DNA of 64,000 nucleotides from PFJX01 sp044227325 (GCA_044227325.1 JBGAFI010000007.1:161635-225634); one strand, 5' to 3'; counted from the first letter of the stretch, positions 1 through 8,811 are shown. Numbers and translations: made by a program. Notes: generated by a model not told the origin, from the letters alone.

Positions 1-594
1 CGCAGCCAGCGCCTGCGCTTCCTGGCGGGCCAGCGCGTGACCCTCGCGGCGGACGGCGCGGAAGGGGAATACTACGTGGCGAGCTGTCCCTGCGAGGACC
101 GCCACATCGAACTGCATGTGCGGCGCGACAACCGGGGCTTCGCCCGCAAGGTCTTCAACGATCTGCGCAAGGAGGATGGCGTGCGCATCCTCGGGCCGCA
201 CGGCCAGTTCGTCATGAAGCTGGATTCGCGCCGGCCGGTGATCTTCGTCGCCTGGGAAGACGGCTTCGCGCCCATCAAGAGCCTGGTGCAGCACGCCATG
301 TCCTTGGAGATCGCGGATTCCATGCATCTCTACTGGGCGGCGGGCGAAATCGGCCATTACCAGGACAACCTGTGCCGGGCCTGGGCCGATGCCCTGGACG
401 ACTTCAGCTACCGGCCCCTCGACATCGCGCCGGGCCCGGCGGCGGTGGCGGAAGCGATCCTCTCCGACCACGCCGACCTCGGCCACGTGGATATCTACGC
501 GGCGGGGCCGGATGCCTTCCTCAAAGCCCTGGAGGCCGGCGCCCTGGCGCGCGGCCTGTCTCCCATGGGCTGGCACGGCGAAATCGTCCAGTAG
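1..594 (+). CDS. FNR-like flavin/NAD(P)H-dependent reductase, C-terminal part (gene cut by window edge)
   Basis: The frame is open from the first base, so the start lies outside the window. The visible part begins inside a ferredoxin-reductase-type FAD domain: an RLRFLAGQ strand is followed by a VASCPCEDRHIELHVRR segment, which fits the FAD-binding beta-barrel. A nucleotide-binding half follows (VIFVAWEDGFAPIKSLVQ, then DIYAAGPDAFLKAL near the end). Proteins of this type pass electrons between NAD(P)H, flavin and often an N-terminal [2Fe-2S] ferredoxin domain; whether such a domain is present here cannot be seen. It lies just upstream of the sdh operon but is separated from it by about 115 bp containing a promoter, so I treat it as a separate unit. 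The physiological partner is unknown. Confidence 0.75.
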   Translation, partial: RSQRLRFLAGQRVTLAADGAEGEYYVASCPCEDRHIELHVRRDNRGFARKVFNDLRKEDGVRILGPHGQFVMKLDSRRPVIFVAWEDGFAPIKSLVQHAMSLEIADSMHLYWAAGEIGHYQDNLCRAWADALDDFSYRPLDIAPGPAAVAEAILSDHADLGHVDIYAAGPDAFLKALEAGALARGLSPMGWHGEIVQ

Positions 595-626
595 AAAATC
601 CTCTCGAAAAAGTGGTTTTCCAGGTG

Positions 627-655
627 TTGATTGTGCGGCGCAATAAGCGTTAAAT
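627..655 (+). promoter_or_regulatory. Predicted sigma-70 promoter of the sdh operon
   Basis: TTGATT (-35) and TTAAAT (-10) are separated by exactly 17 bp, about 55 bp upstream of the sdhC start and in the only sizeable gap before the operon. The match is by eye. Confidence 0.45.
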
Positions 656-710
656 GCCCCGACTACAGCGACCCGGGATCACCGGGCGCGTTTGGACGAA
701 GGATGGAGAC

Positions 711-1112
711 ATGAGTAGCCAGACGAACCGGCAGCGACCGTTTTTTCTCAACCTGATGGCCATTCGGCTGCCCATAGGCGGGGTTGTTTCCATCCTGCAC
801 CGGGCCAGCGGCGCCTTTCTTTCCCTCGCGGTGCCCTGCCTGCTCTACACCTTGATGCTGTCCTTGCGCTCCCCCGAGGATTTCGCGGCGGCACGCGCCT
901 TCTTCTCGGGCGGATTGGGCTGGCTGATCGGCCTGGCGGTCTTGTGGGCCTTGCTGCACCACTTCCTCGCCGGCCTGCGCCACCTGGGTTTCGACTTCGG
1001 TCTCGGCGAAAGCAAGGGTGCGGCCCGCCAGACCGCCTGGATCACCCTGGGACTGGCGATCGCCGTGGTCGGCCTGATCGGGCTGTTCAGCCTGATGGGA
1101 GGCGCGGCATGA
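711..1112 (+). CDS. sdhC: Succinate dehydrogenase cytochrome b556 subunit
   Basis: This is a 133-residue membrane anchor of respiratory complex II, which hands electrons from succinate to quinone in the inner membrane. It has three hydrophobic segments. The SILHRASG motif near residue 28 matches the conserved quinone-site Ser/Arg region of SdhC, and HHFLAGLRHLGFDFG near residue 83 carries the heme-ligand histidine region. I chose the ATG preceded by GGATGGAGAC; an in-frame ATG 57 bases upstream would add residues that do not look like SdhC. The stop codon overlaps the sdhD start (ATGA), so the two subunits are translationally coupled. Confidence 0.92.
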   Translation: MSSQTNRQRPFFLNLMAIRLPIGGVVSILHRASGAFLSLAVPCLLYTLMLSLRSPEDFAAARAFFSGGLGWLIGLAVLWALLHHFLAGLRHLGFDFGLGESKGAARQTAWITLGLAIAVVGLIGLFSLMGGAA

Positions 1113-1453
1113 GACACGTCGGCGGTGCCCGTCGCGGGTTGGACATGTGGTTGCTGCAGCGCGCCAGCGCCATCTACATGGCGCTGTTCCTCCCGGTTTT
1201 CCTGATCCTGTTCCTGACCGCCGGCGCCATGGACTACGCGGCCTGGCGCGGCCTCTTCCTGCCCATGGCGATGAAGGTCGCCGCCCTGCTGTTCGTCGCG
1301 TCGCTGCTGACCCATGCCTGGATCGGCCTGCGGGAAATCTTCATCGACTACGTGCATTTCCTGGTCCCGCGCCTGGCCCTTTACCTGGCTTTCGGCGCGC
1401 TTTATCTGGGTTGTCTGGTCTGGGCCGTGGACATCCTCTGGAGCGTGAAATGA
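1109..1453 (+). CDS. sdhD: Succinate dehydrogenase hydrophobic membrane anchor subunit
   Basis: This 114-residue protein has three transmembrane helices and is the second membrane anchor of complex II. The segment LLTHAWIGLREIFIDYV corresponds to the SdhD helix that supplies an axial heme b ligand (His) and the quinone-site Asp-Tyr pair. It starts at an ATG overlapping the sdhC stop and ends with a TGA overlapping the sdhA ATG. The frame is open upstream into sdhC, but that extension is only a shadow of sdhC. Confidence 0.92.
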   Translation: MRHVGGARRGLDMWLLQRASAIYMALFLPVFLILFLTAGAMDYAAWRGLFLPMAMKVAALLFVASLLTHAWIGLREIFIDYVHFLVPRLALYLAFGALYLGCLVWAVDILWSVK

Positions 1454-3237
1454 CGCAAACTCCCATCACCCCGACCCGGCTGCCGAAAAGAACCTTCGAT
1501 GCCGTGATCGTCGGCGGCGGCGGCGCCGGCCTGCGCGCCGCGCTGCAACTGTCCCAGGCCAACCTGAAGGTGGCCCTGCTCTCGAAAGTGTTCCCCACCC
1601 GTTCCCATACCGTGTCCGCCCAGGGCGGCATCACGGCGGCCCTGGCCAACGTGTCCGAGGACAATTGGCACTGGCACATGTACGACACGGTGAAGGGCTC
1701 GGACTACCTGGGCGACCAGGACGCCATCGAATTCATGTGCCGCAACGCGCCCACCGCCGTGTACGAGCTGGAGCACATGGGCCTGCCGTTTTCCCGCCTC
1801 GAGAACGGCAAGATCTACCAGCGCCAGTTTGGCGGCCAATCCAAGAACTACGGTGGCGAGCAGGCCATCCGCACCTGCGCCGCCGCCGACCGCACCGGCC
1901 ACGCGCTCCTGCACACGCTTTACCAGCGCAACATCGCCGCCCGCACCCAGTTTTTCGACGAGTTCTTCGCCCTCGACCTGGTCCGCGACGAGGAAGGCTA
2001 CGTGTTGGGCGTGGTGGCCCTGGAAATCGAGACCGGCGAAGCCTGCCTGTTCGAATCCCGTGCCACTTTGCTGGCCACCGGCGGCGCCTGCCGCATCTTC
2101 CGCCACTCCACCAATGCCCACATCAACACCGGCGACGGCCTGGGCATGGTGCTGCGCGCCGGCCTGCCCCTGGAGGACATGGAGTTCTGGCAGTTCCACC
2201 CCACCGGCATTCCGGAAGTGGGCAGCCTGATTTCCGAGGGCGTGCGCGGGGAGGGCGGCTATCTGGTCAACAAGGATGGCGAGAAGTTCATGTCGCGCTA
2301 CGCGCCCAACGCGAAGGATCTGGCCTCGCGCGACGTGGTGGCCCGCTCCATCGCCCAGGAAATCCGTGCCGGGCGCGGGTGCGGCGAGCACGGCGACTAT
2401 GTGCACCTGAAGATCGAGCATCTCGGCGCCGAGAAGATCATGGCGCGCCTGCCGGGCATCCGCGAACTCTCCATGCAATTCGCCGGCGCCGATCCCATCA
2501 CCGATCCGATTCCGGTAACGCCCACCGCCCATTACATGATGGGCGGCATTCCTTCCAACATGCACGGCCAGGTGGTGTCGCCGGTGAAGTTCGGTCCGGA
2601 AGAGCCGGTGCCGGGCCTCTACGCGGTGGGCGAATGCGCCTGCGTGTCGGTGCACGGGGCCAACCGGCTGGGCGGCAATTCGCTGCTGGATCTGGTGGTG
2701 TTCGGCCGTTCCGCCGGCCAGCACATGATCGAATACCTGCGCGAGAACCCGTTCCCGCGCCCCCTGCCCGAGGCCGAGGTGGACAGGGCGCGGGCGCGCC
2801 TGGCGCGCTGGGACAAGCCAAAAGGCGCGGAGTCCGTGGCCGGCTTGCGTGTGGAGATGCAGAAGATCATGCAGGACCACTGCGGCGTGTACCGCACCGA
2901 GGCCCTGCTCAAGGAAGGACTGGAACAGTTGGATAAGGTGGAGGCGCGCCTGCCCGACGCGGCCCTGTCGGATCAAAGCAAGATGTTCAACACCGCCCGC
3001 CTGGAAGCCCTGGAGCTGGACAACCTGATGGGCATCGCCCGCGCCACGCTGGTTTCCGCCTTGGCGCGCACGGAAAGCCGCGGCGCCCATACCCGGGAAG
3101 ACCATCCCAAGCGCGACGACGACCAATGGCTGCGCCACACCTTGTATTTCCGCGAGAACGACCAGCTCGACTACAAGCCGGTGCGGCTGAAACCGCTCAC
3201 CGTCGAGACCTTCCAGCCGAAGGAAAGGACGTACTGA
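1450..3237 (+). CDS. sdhA: Succinate dehydrogenase flavoprotein subunit
   Basis: This 595-residue protein is the catalytic subunit that oxidises succinate to fumarate. The N-terminal dinucleotide-binding loop GGGGAG is at residues 22-27. His53 in SHTVSAQGG is the histidine that carries covalent FAD in the family. The substrate-site segments HPTGIPEVGSLISEGVRGEGG, TAHYMMGGI and GANRLGGNSLLDLVVFGR are all present, and the length is normal. The ATG overlaps the sdhD stop. Flavinylation probably needs the SdhE homologue encoded four genes downstream. The stop codon is shared with a short frame formed by a repeat element before sdhB. Confidence 0.96.
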   Translation: MTQTPITPTRLPKRTFDAVIVGGGGAGLRAALQLSQANLKVALLSKVFPTRSHTVSAQGGITAALANVSEDNWHWHMYDTVKGSDYLGDQDAIEFMCRNAPTAVYELEHMGLPFSRLENGKIYQRQFGGQSKNYGGEQAIRTCAAADRTGHALLHTLYQRNIAARTQFFDEFFALDLVRDEEGYVLGVVALEIETGEACLFESRATLLATGGACRIFRHSTNAHINTGDGLGMVLRAGLPLEDMEFWQFHPTGIPEVGSLISEGVRGEGGYLVNKDGEKFMSRYAPNAKDLASRDVVARSIAQEIRAGRGCGEHGDYVHLKIEHLGAEKIMARLPGIRELSMQFAGADPITDPIPVTPTAHYMMGGIPSNMHGQVVSPVKFGPEEPVPGLYAVGECACVSVHGANRLGGNSLLDLVVFGRSAGQHMIEYLRENPFPRPLPEAEVDRARARLARWDKPKGAESVAGLRVEMQKIMQDHCGVYRTEALLKEGLEQLDKVEARLPDAALSDQSKMFNTARLEALELDNLMGIARATLVSALARTESRGAHTREDHPKRDDDQWLRHTLYFRENDQLDYKPVRLKPLTVETFQPKERTY

Positions 3238-3389
3238 TGCAGACCGTGAAACGTGTGCAGACCGTGAAATGTGAAAAGGGAAACGGGAAACGTGGCGGCC
3301 AGCCGGGTTTCCCGTTTCACGCTTCCCCTGAGCCGCGAAGCGGCGGGTCACTTTTCACCCAATCCAAGCGCGCGCGAGGCATCCGATGA
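3237..3389 (+). CDS. 50-codon open frame made of repeat DNA between sdhA and sdhB
   Basis: This short frame is not recognisable as a protein family. Its ATG overlaps the sdhA stop (TGATG) and its TGA overlaps the sdhB start (ATGA), so ribosomes could move from sdhA to sdhB without a gap. The product would be basic and low in hydrophobic residues, starting with a duplicated QTVKR/QTVKC unit encoded by an 18-bp tandem repeat. The rest is encoded by nested inverted repeats. I think it more likely that the frame serves translational coupling, or is fortuitous, than that it makes a functional peptide. Confidence 0.3.
   Translation: MQTVKRVQTVKCEKGNGKRGGQPGFPFHASPEPRSGGSLFTQSKRARGIR
3238..3358 (+). 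repeat. Nested palindromic repeat between sdhA and sdhB
   Basis: An 18-bp unit beginning TGCAGACCGTGAAA occurs twice in tandem at 3238-3255 and 3256-3273 with one mismatch. GAAACGGGAAAC at 3280-3291 has a perfect inverted copy, GTTTCCCGTTTC, at 3307-3318. Outside it, GTGAAAAG at 3271-3278 pairs with CTTTTCAC at 3351-3358. The RNA could fold into a long hairpin between two otherwise overlapping-type genes. It looks like a dispersed intergenic repeat element, but no second copy is visible here. Confidence 0.7.
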
Positions 3390-4084
3390 AATTCCGCATC
3401 TACCGCTACGACCCGGAATCCGGCATGGCGCCGTCCATGCGGGATTACGACATCGACTTCGATCCCCAGGGCAAGAAGGTTCTGGATGCGCTCATCGCCA
3501 TCAAGGACACTCTGGACGAAAGTCTGTCCTTCCGCCGCTCCTGCCGGGAGGGCGTGTGCGGCTCGGACGGGGTCAACGTCAACGGCAGCAACGTGCTGGC
3601 CTGCATCACGCCGCTGGAAGGCCTCAAGCAGCCCATCGAGATCCGCCCCTTGCCGCGCCTGGGCGTGATCCGCGACCTGATCGTCGACATGGCCCAGTTC
3701 TATCAGCATTACCGGGCGGTGAAGCCCTATCTGATCAACCTGGATCCGCAGCCGGAGAACGAGCGCCTGCAAAGTCCGGAGGACCGGGCCGAGCTGGACG
3801 GCCTGTGGGAATGCATCCTGTGCGGCTGCTGCACCACGTCCTGCCCGTCGTTCTGGTGGAATCCGGACAAGTTCCTGGGGCCCGCCGCGCTGCTGCAGGG
3901 CTACCGTTTCATCGCCGACACGCGCGACCAGTCCACCAACGAACGCCTCGATTTCCTGGAAGATCCTTATCGCCTGTTCCGCTGCCACGGCATCATGAAC
4001 TGCGTGGAGGTTTGTCCAAAAGGCTTGAACCCCACCGAGGCCATCGGCAAAATCAAATCGCTCCTCGTGAAACGGGCACTGTAG
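3386..4084 (+). CDS. sdhB: Succinate dehydrogenase iron-sulfur subunit
   Basis: This 232-residue subunit carries electrons from SdhA flavin to the quinone site through three clusters. SCREGVCGSDG followed by a later Cys in VLACITPL forms the [2Fe-2S] site. CILCGCCTTSCPSFWW forms the [4Fe-4S] site, and CHGIMNCVEVCPKGLNP provides the [3Fe-4S] ligands. Length and motif order are normal. The start ATG overlaps the stop of the preceding repeat-encoded frame, and no strong Shine-Dalgarno sequence is visible, which makes translational coupling plausible. Confidence 0.95.
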   Translation: MKFRIYRYDPESGMAPSMRDYDIDFDPQGKKVLDALIAIKDTLDESLSFRRSCREGVCGSDGVNVNGSNVLACITPLEGLKQPIEIRPLPRLGVIRDLIVDMAQFYQHYRAVKPYLINLDPQPENERLQSPEDRAELDGLWECILCGCCTTSCPSFWWNPDKFLGPAALLQGYRFIADTRDQSTNERLDFLEDPYRLFRCHGIMNCVEVCPKGLNPTEAIGKIKSLLVKRAL

Positions 4085-4099
4085 TCGCGTGGGGGCCAA

Positions 4100-4357
4100 G
4101 TGGTGAACGCACCACCGAACCTGAACCGTCTGCGCTGGCTTTGCCGGCGCGGCATGCTGGAACTGGATGCCTGGCTGACGCGCTTTCTGGATGCGCGTTA
4201 TCCGGAACTCGCCGCCGACCAGCAAGCCGCTTTCGCCAAGCTGCTCGACCAGGACGACATGGCGTTGTTCGATTGGCTCACCGGGGAGCAAGTGCCACCC
4301 GCCGAATTCAAGGGCGTGGTGGAGGCAATCAAAACAACCAGGTACCCAAGAACATGA
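4100..4357 (+). CDS. sdhE: FAD assembly factor SdhE (CptB family)
   Basis: This 85-residue small acidic protein contains the diagnostic CRRGMLELD stretch near the N-terminus. The RGxxE signature there is needed in the family for covalent attachment of FAD to SdhA. Its position directly after sdhB fits that role. Two consecutive GTG codons (4100 and 4103) can serve as start; there is no ATG. The stop overlaps the gltA ATG (ATGA). Confidence 0.88.
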   Translation: MVNAPPNLNRLRWLCRRGMLELDAWLTRFLDARYPELAADQQAAFAKLLDQDDMALFDWLTGEQVPPAEFKGVVEAIKTTRYPRT

Positions 4358-5646
4358 ACCAGCCCAATGCCACGCTGACCATCGGCGACCAATCCATCGA
4401 ACTCCCCACCATGCAGGGCACTCTGGGCCCGGATGTGATCGACACCCGGGTTTTGGGCAGCCTGGGCCATTTCACCTTCGACCCGGGTTTTCTCTCCACC
4501 GCCAGTTGTTCCTCCAACATCACCTATATCGACGGCGACCAGGGCCTGCTCTACTACCGGGGCTATCCCATCGAGCAGTTGGCCGAGCAGGCCGATTTCA
4601 TGGAAACCGCCTACCTGCTGTGGCACGGGGAACTGCCCACGGCGGCACAGAAGAAGGCGTTCGATTTCACGGTCAGCCGGCACACCATGCTGCACGACCA
4701 GATGCTGTCGCTGTACAAGGGCTTCCGGCGTGACGCCCATCCCATGGCGGTCATGGTGTCCATCATCGGCGCGATGGCCGCGTTCTATCCGGAAAGCGCG
4801 AACGTGGCCGATCCGGTGCAGCGGGAAATCTCCATGTTCCGCCTACTGGCCAAGGTGCCCACCGTCGCGGCCTGGTCCTACAAGTACAACAAGGGCGAGC
4901 CCTTCATCTATCCGCGCAACGATCTGAGCTACACGGAGAACTTCCTGCACATGCTGCACGCGAACCCGTGCGAAACCTATGTGCCCAGCCCGGTGTTGTC
5001 GCGCGCCCTGGATCGCATCTTCATCCTGCATGCCGACCACGAGCAGAACGCTTCCACCTCCACGGTGCGCATCGCCGGTTCCAGCTACGCCAACCCCTTC
5101 GCCTGCATCGCCGCCGGCACCGCCTGCCTGTGGGGACCGCTGCACGGCGGCGCCAACGAGGCCGTGTTGAGCATGCTGGAGGAAATGGGCGATTTCTCGA
5201 AAATCGGCGAGTACGTGGACCGGGCCAAGGACCGGAACTCCGGATTCCGGCTCATGGGTTTCGGCCACCGGATCTACAAGAACATGGATCCGCGCGCGGC
5301 CATCATGCGCCAGACCTGCCACGAGGTGCTGGACGAACTGGGCCTGCACGACGATCCGCTGTTCAAGATCGCCCTCAAGCTGGAACAGATCGCCCTGGAA
5401 GACGAGTACTTCATCGAGAAGAAGCTGTATCCCAACGTGGACTTCTATTCCGGCATCGTCTTGCGCGCCCTCGGCATTCCCACCTCCATGTTCACCGCCA
5501 TCTTCGCCCTGGCCCGCACCGCCGGCTGGATCGCCCAGTGGGACGAGATGGTGGCCTCCGCCGGCCACAAGATCGCGCGGCCGCGCCAGCTCTATACCGG
5601 GCCGCAGCGGCGGGATTTCATCCCCGTCGATCAGCGGGGCGCATGA
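4354..5646 (+). CDS. gltA: Citrate synthase (type II)
   Basis: This 430-residue enzyme condenses acetyl-CoA with oxaloacetate at the entry of the TCA cycle. Active-site segments are present: ILHADHEQNAS, GPLHGGANE, GFGHRIYK with the catalytic His, and NVDFYSG with the catalytic Asp. The N-terminal beta-rich region with SCSSNITYIDG is typical of the long NADH-sensitive type found in Gram-negative bacteria. Its ATG overlaps the sdhE stop, so it is the last gene of the sdh operon. Confidence 0.95.
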   Translation: MNQPNATLTIGDQSIELPTMQGTLGPDVIDTRVLGSLGHFTFDPGFLSTASCSSNITYIDGDQGLLYYRGYPIEQLAEQADFMETAYLLWHGELPTAAQKKAFDFTVSRHTMLHDQMLSLYKGFRRDAHPMAVMVSIIGAMAAFYPESANVADPVQREISMFRLLAKVPTVAAWSYKYNKGEPFIYPRNDLSYTENFLHMLHANPCETYVPSPVLSRALDRIFILHADHEQNASTSTVRIAGSSYANPFACIAAGTACLWGPLHGGANEAVLSMLEEMGDFSKIGEYVDRAKDRNSGFRLMGFGHRIYKNMDPRAAIMRQTCHEVLDELGLHDDPLFKIALKLEQIALEDEYFIEKKLYPNVDFYSGIVLRALGIPTSMFTAIFALARTAGWIAQWDEMVASAGHKIARPRQLYTGPQRRDFIPVDQRGA

Positions 5647-5684
5647 CAGGCATCAATTTCCGAGTGATATGCCGGGGATTGTTC

Positions 5685-5713
5685 TTGCACCGCAACAAGC
5701 CAGCGTCTAGCTT
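5685..5713 (+). promoter_or_regulatory. Predicted sigma-70 promoter of sucA
   Basis: TTGCAC and TAGCTT are spaced 17 bp apart in the 97-bp gap between gltA and sucA. AGGGG lies just before the sucA ATG. The prediction is by eye and suggests that sucA is at least partly independent of the sdh operon. Confidence 0.4.
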
Positions 5714-5743
5714 GTAACCTGGCGTTCTCATCTAGGGGCATAC

Positions 5744-8449
5744 ATGAAGGCCGACTCGCTTCCCGCGACTGCGTTGTTCTCCGGCAGCGCCGATTATCTG
5801 GTCGCCCTGGAGGCCGAGCATCCCGAACTGGTTCCGCCCCCGCCGCCCACCCGCTTCGCCCGGGTCGAGGCGGTGGCCGTCTCGGATCTGCCGCTGCTGA
5901 AATGCGAGGCGACCCAGGTCGGCGTGCTGCAGTTGATCAACGCCTATCGCTTCCACGGTTTCCGCGCCGCGGACCTGGACCCGCTGACCAGCCAGGCGCA
6001 GGCCCATATTCCCGAGCTGGATCCCGGCAACCATGGCCTGACGCCGGCGGATCTGGATGTGGAATACGAAACCGGTTCCCTGGCCGGCCCGGCCCGGGAC
6101 ACCCTGCGCAACATCATCGCGCGGGTGAAGAAGGCCTACTGCGGCACGCTCTCCGCGGAATACATGCATCTCAACGACACCCAGCAGAAACGCTGGCTGC
6201 AAAAGCGCCTGGAGAGCGAAGACCTGGCGCCGGAATTCGACGCGGCCCTGCGCCGCTGGCTGCTGGTCCAGCTCACCGCCGCCGAGACCCTGGAAAAGAC
6301 GCTGCATACCCGCTTCGTCGGACAAAAGCGTTTCTCGCTGGAAGGCGGCGAGTCCCTGATTCCCCTGCTCAACGACCTGATCGAGCAGGCCGCTCGTGTC
6401 GGCGTCCAGGAGATCGGCCTGGGCATGGCGCACCGGGGACGCCTGAATGTGCTGCACAACGTGCTGGACCGCTCCGTCATCGACCTGTTCGAACACGCCC
6501 ATCACGACGAGATCGATGCCACGAAAAGCGGCGATGTGAAGTATCACCAGGGCTTCGCCGCCGATCTGACGACACCCGGCGGCGCCATCCGCGTGGCGCT
6601 GGCCTTCAATCCCTCGCACCTGGAGATCGTCAATCCGGTGGTGGAGGGCTGGGTGCGCGCCCAGCAGCAACGGCGCGGCGACCGGGACGGCAGCCAGGTC
6701 ATGCCGGTGTTGATCCACGGCGACGCGGCTTTCGCCGGCCAGGGCGTGGTCATGGAAACCTTGAGCATGGCCGCGACGCGGGGCTTCAAGACCGGCGGCA
6801 CGATCCATATCGTCATCAACAACCAGATCGGCTTCACCACCTCCGACCCGCGCGATTCCCGCTCCAGCCTGTATTGCACGGACGTGATGAAGATGGTGGA
6901 AGGGCCCGTCCTGCACGTGAACGGAGACGATCCCGAAGCGGTGATCCGGGCGACCCGCATCGCCATCGAATACCGCATGTTCTGGAAGCGGGACATCGCC
7001 ATCGACATGATCTGCTACCGGCGTCTAGGCCATAACGAGCAGGACGAGCCCATGGCGACCCAGCCGCTCATGTATCGCCGCATCCGCGCCCTGCCAAGCA
7101 CCCGCACCCTGTACGCGGAAAGGTTGAAGGTGGATGGCGTCATCGACGACCAGGATTCGGAGGCGATGATCCAGAAATACAAGGCGGGCCTGGACGCGCC
7201 CACCGGCCATCAACCAGGCCCCAAGAGCGAATTCGCCGCGGACTGGAACGCTTACAAGGACAGCCATTGGCGGGTTCCGGCGCCGACCGCGATTCCCTTG
7301 ACCCGGCTGGAGGCATTGTCCCGGCGTCTGGTGGACGTGCCCGCCGATTTCACCCTGCATCCCCGGGTCAAGAAGATCATCGACGACCGGCAAGCGATGG
7401 GGGAGGAGAGCCTGCCTTTGGATTGGGGCATGGCGGAGAGCCTGGCCTATGCGAGCCTTTTGACCGAGGGCACGCCGGTGCGCTTGAGCGGACAGGACTC
7501 CGGCCGCGGCACCTTCTTCCACCGCCATGCCGTGTTGCATGACCAGAACCGGGAAAAGTGGGACTCCGGCGCTTACATTCCCTTGCAGCATCTGATTCCC
7601 GGGCAGGCCAATTTTCTGGTCATCGATTCCCTGCTCTCCGAAGAGGCCGTGCTTGCCTTCGAATACGGCTACGCGGGCTCCGCGCCGGACCAGTTGGTGA
7701 TCTGGGAAGCCCAGTTCGGCGACTTCGTGAACGGCGCGCAAGTCGTGATCGACCAGTTCATCGCCTCGGGCGAAACCAAATGGGATCGCCTCAGCGGATT
7801 GACCCTGTTCCTGCCCCACGGCTACGAAGGCCAGGGACCGGAACATTCCTCCGGCCGGATCGAGCGCTTCCTGCAATTGGCCGCCCACGACAACATCCAG
7901 ATCGCGCAACCCAGCACGCCTTCCCAGATGTTCCATTTATTGCGCAGGCAAGTGGTGCGCCCATATCGGCGGCCATTGATCGTGTTCACGCCCAAGAGTC
8001 TGCTAAGGCATCCCGAGTCGGTATCGCCGTTGCGGGAATTGGCGGAGGGTGAATTCCACCCCGTTCTGGAAGATCCGACCAATCCGGATGCGTCCGAAAT
8101 TACCCGGCTGGTTTTCTGCAGCGGCCGCATCTATTTCGATCTTGCCCGGATTCGCAAGGAAAGGGGATTGCGTCATATTGCGCTGCTGCGGGTAGAACAA
8201 ATGTACCCGGTTCCGGATTTGGAATTGCAGCGCATATTCTCGCGCCATGGCAACGCCCGGGAAATAATCTGGGCACAGGACGAACCGAGAAACCAGGGAC
8301 CATGGCGTTTCATGGCCCATCATCTCGCGCAATTTTCCAAGTTGCCATTGACCTACGCGGGCAGGCCGGAGTCCTCCGCGCCAGCGACCGGCATAGCCGC
8401 GCTTCACAAGCAGCAATTGGAGGCTATCGTCGCGGCTGCCTTGGGATAA
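5744..8449 (+). CDS. sucA: 2-oxoglutarate dehydrogenase E1 component
   Basis: This 901-residue thiamine-diphosphate enzyme decarboxylates 2-oxoglutarate and passes the succinyl group to the E2 lipoyl domain. The central part carries HGDAAFAGQGVVMETLSM and the ThDP-binding GGTIHIVINNQIGFTT segment; HRGRLN and FNPSHLE blocks lie upstream. It is slightly shorter than the roughly 935-residue E. coli enzyme, mainly at the N-terminus. The usual partners sucB and lpd do not follow: a strong terminator and a convergent H-NS gene come next, so they must lie elsewhere. Confidence 0.95.
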   Translation: MKADSLPATALFSGSADYLVALEAEHPELVPPPPPTRFARVEAVAVSDLPLLKCEATQVGVLQLINAYRFHGFRAADLDPLTSQAQAHIPELDPGNHGLTPADLDVEYETGSLAGPARDTLRNIIARVKKAYCGTLSAEYMHLNDTQQKRWLQKRLESEDLAPEFDAALRRWLLVQLTAAETLEKTLHTRFVGQKRFSLEGGESLIPLLNDLIEQAARVGVQEIGLGMAHRGRLNVLHNVLDRSVIDLFEHAHHDEIDATKSGDVKYHQGFAADLTTPGGAIRVALAFNPSHLEIVNPVVEGWVRAQQQRRGDRDGSQVMPVLIHGDAAFAGQGVVMETLSMAATRGFKTGGTIHIVINNQIGFTTSDPRDSRSSLYCTDVMKMVEGPVLHVNGDDPEAVIRATRIAIEYRMFWKRDIAIDMICYRRLGHNEQDEPMATQPLMYRRIRALPSTRTLYAERLKVDGVIDDQDSEAMIQKYKAGLDAPTGHQPGPKSEFAADWNAYKDSHWRVPAPTAIPLTRLEALSRRLVDVPADFTLHPRVKKIIDDRQAMGEESLPLDWGMAESLAYASLLTEGTPVRLSGQDSGRGTFFHRHAVLHDQNREKWDSGAYIPLQHLIPGQANFLVIDSLLSEEAVLAFEYGYAGSAPDQLVIWEAQFGDFVNGAQVVIDQFIASGETKWDRLSGLTLFLPHGYEGQGPEHSSGRIERFLQLAAHDNIQIAQPSTPSQMFHLLRRQVVRPYRRPLIVFTPKSLLRHPESVSPLRELAEGEFHPVLEDPTNPDASEITRLVFCSGRIYFDLARIRKERGLRHIALLRVEQMYPVPDLELQRIFSRHGNAREIIWAQDEPRNQGPWRFMAHHLAQFSKLPLTYAGRPESSAPATGIAALHKQQLEAIVAAALG

Positions 8450-8470
8450 ACAAGATAAGAACCCGACATA

Positions 8471-8499
8471 AAAAAAGCCCCGCCAAGCGGGGCTTTTTT
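8471..8499. terminator. Bidirectional intrinsic terminator between sucA and the H-NS gene
   Basis: A 7-bp GC stem, GCCCCGC-CAA-GCGGGGC, is flanked by A6 on the left and T6 on the right. It can stop transcription from both converging genes. Confidence 0.9.
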
Positions 8500-8514
8500 C
8501 TCGTCTCGACTTGC

Positions 8515-8811
8515 TTAAATCTTGCAGGAATCGAGGCTTTTGCCCTGGCTTTCCAAAGCCACAACCCAGCCGGGGCGGCGACCGCGTCCGGACCAGGTCT
8601 TGCCGCTGTCCGGATCGCGATACTTCGCGGCAACCGCGCCCCGGCTCTTGGACTTCCCGGATTTCCCACCGAGGTCTTCGACGGTAATGCCGAAATCGGC
8701 CATCAAGCGTTTGATTTCGGCCATCGCACCGGCCATTTCCTGTTTGCGCGCATCTTGCGCTTTTTGCTTAAGCTCTTCGATCTGGGAAAGGATTTCCTGG
8801 TAAGAAGCCAT
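8515..8811 (-). CDS. H-NS family nucleoid-associated protein
   Basis: This 98-residue protein has an N-terminal coiled-coil oligomerisation region (IEELKQKAQDARKQEM) and a C-terminal DNA-binding domain with KYRDPDSGKTWSGRGRRPGW, the signature of H-NS/MvaT-like silencers in Betaproteobacteria. It would bind AT-rich DNA and repress acquired genes. I chose the ATG at 8811 because GGAG lies 6 bases upstream; an ATG 15 bases further out would put that site inside the coding region. It stands alone, converging on sucA. Several paralogues are usual in such genomes, so no gene symbol is assigned. Confidence 0.9.
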   Translation of the reverse strand: MASYQEILSQIEELKQKAQDARKQEMAGAMAEIKRLMADFGITVEDLGGKSGKSKSRGAVAAKYRDPDSGKTWSGRGRRPGWVVALESQGKSLDSCKI

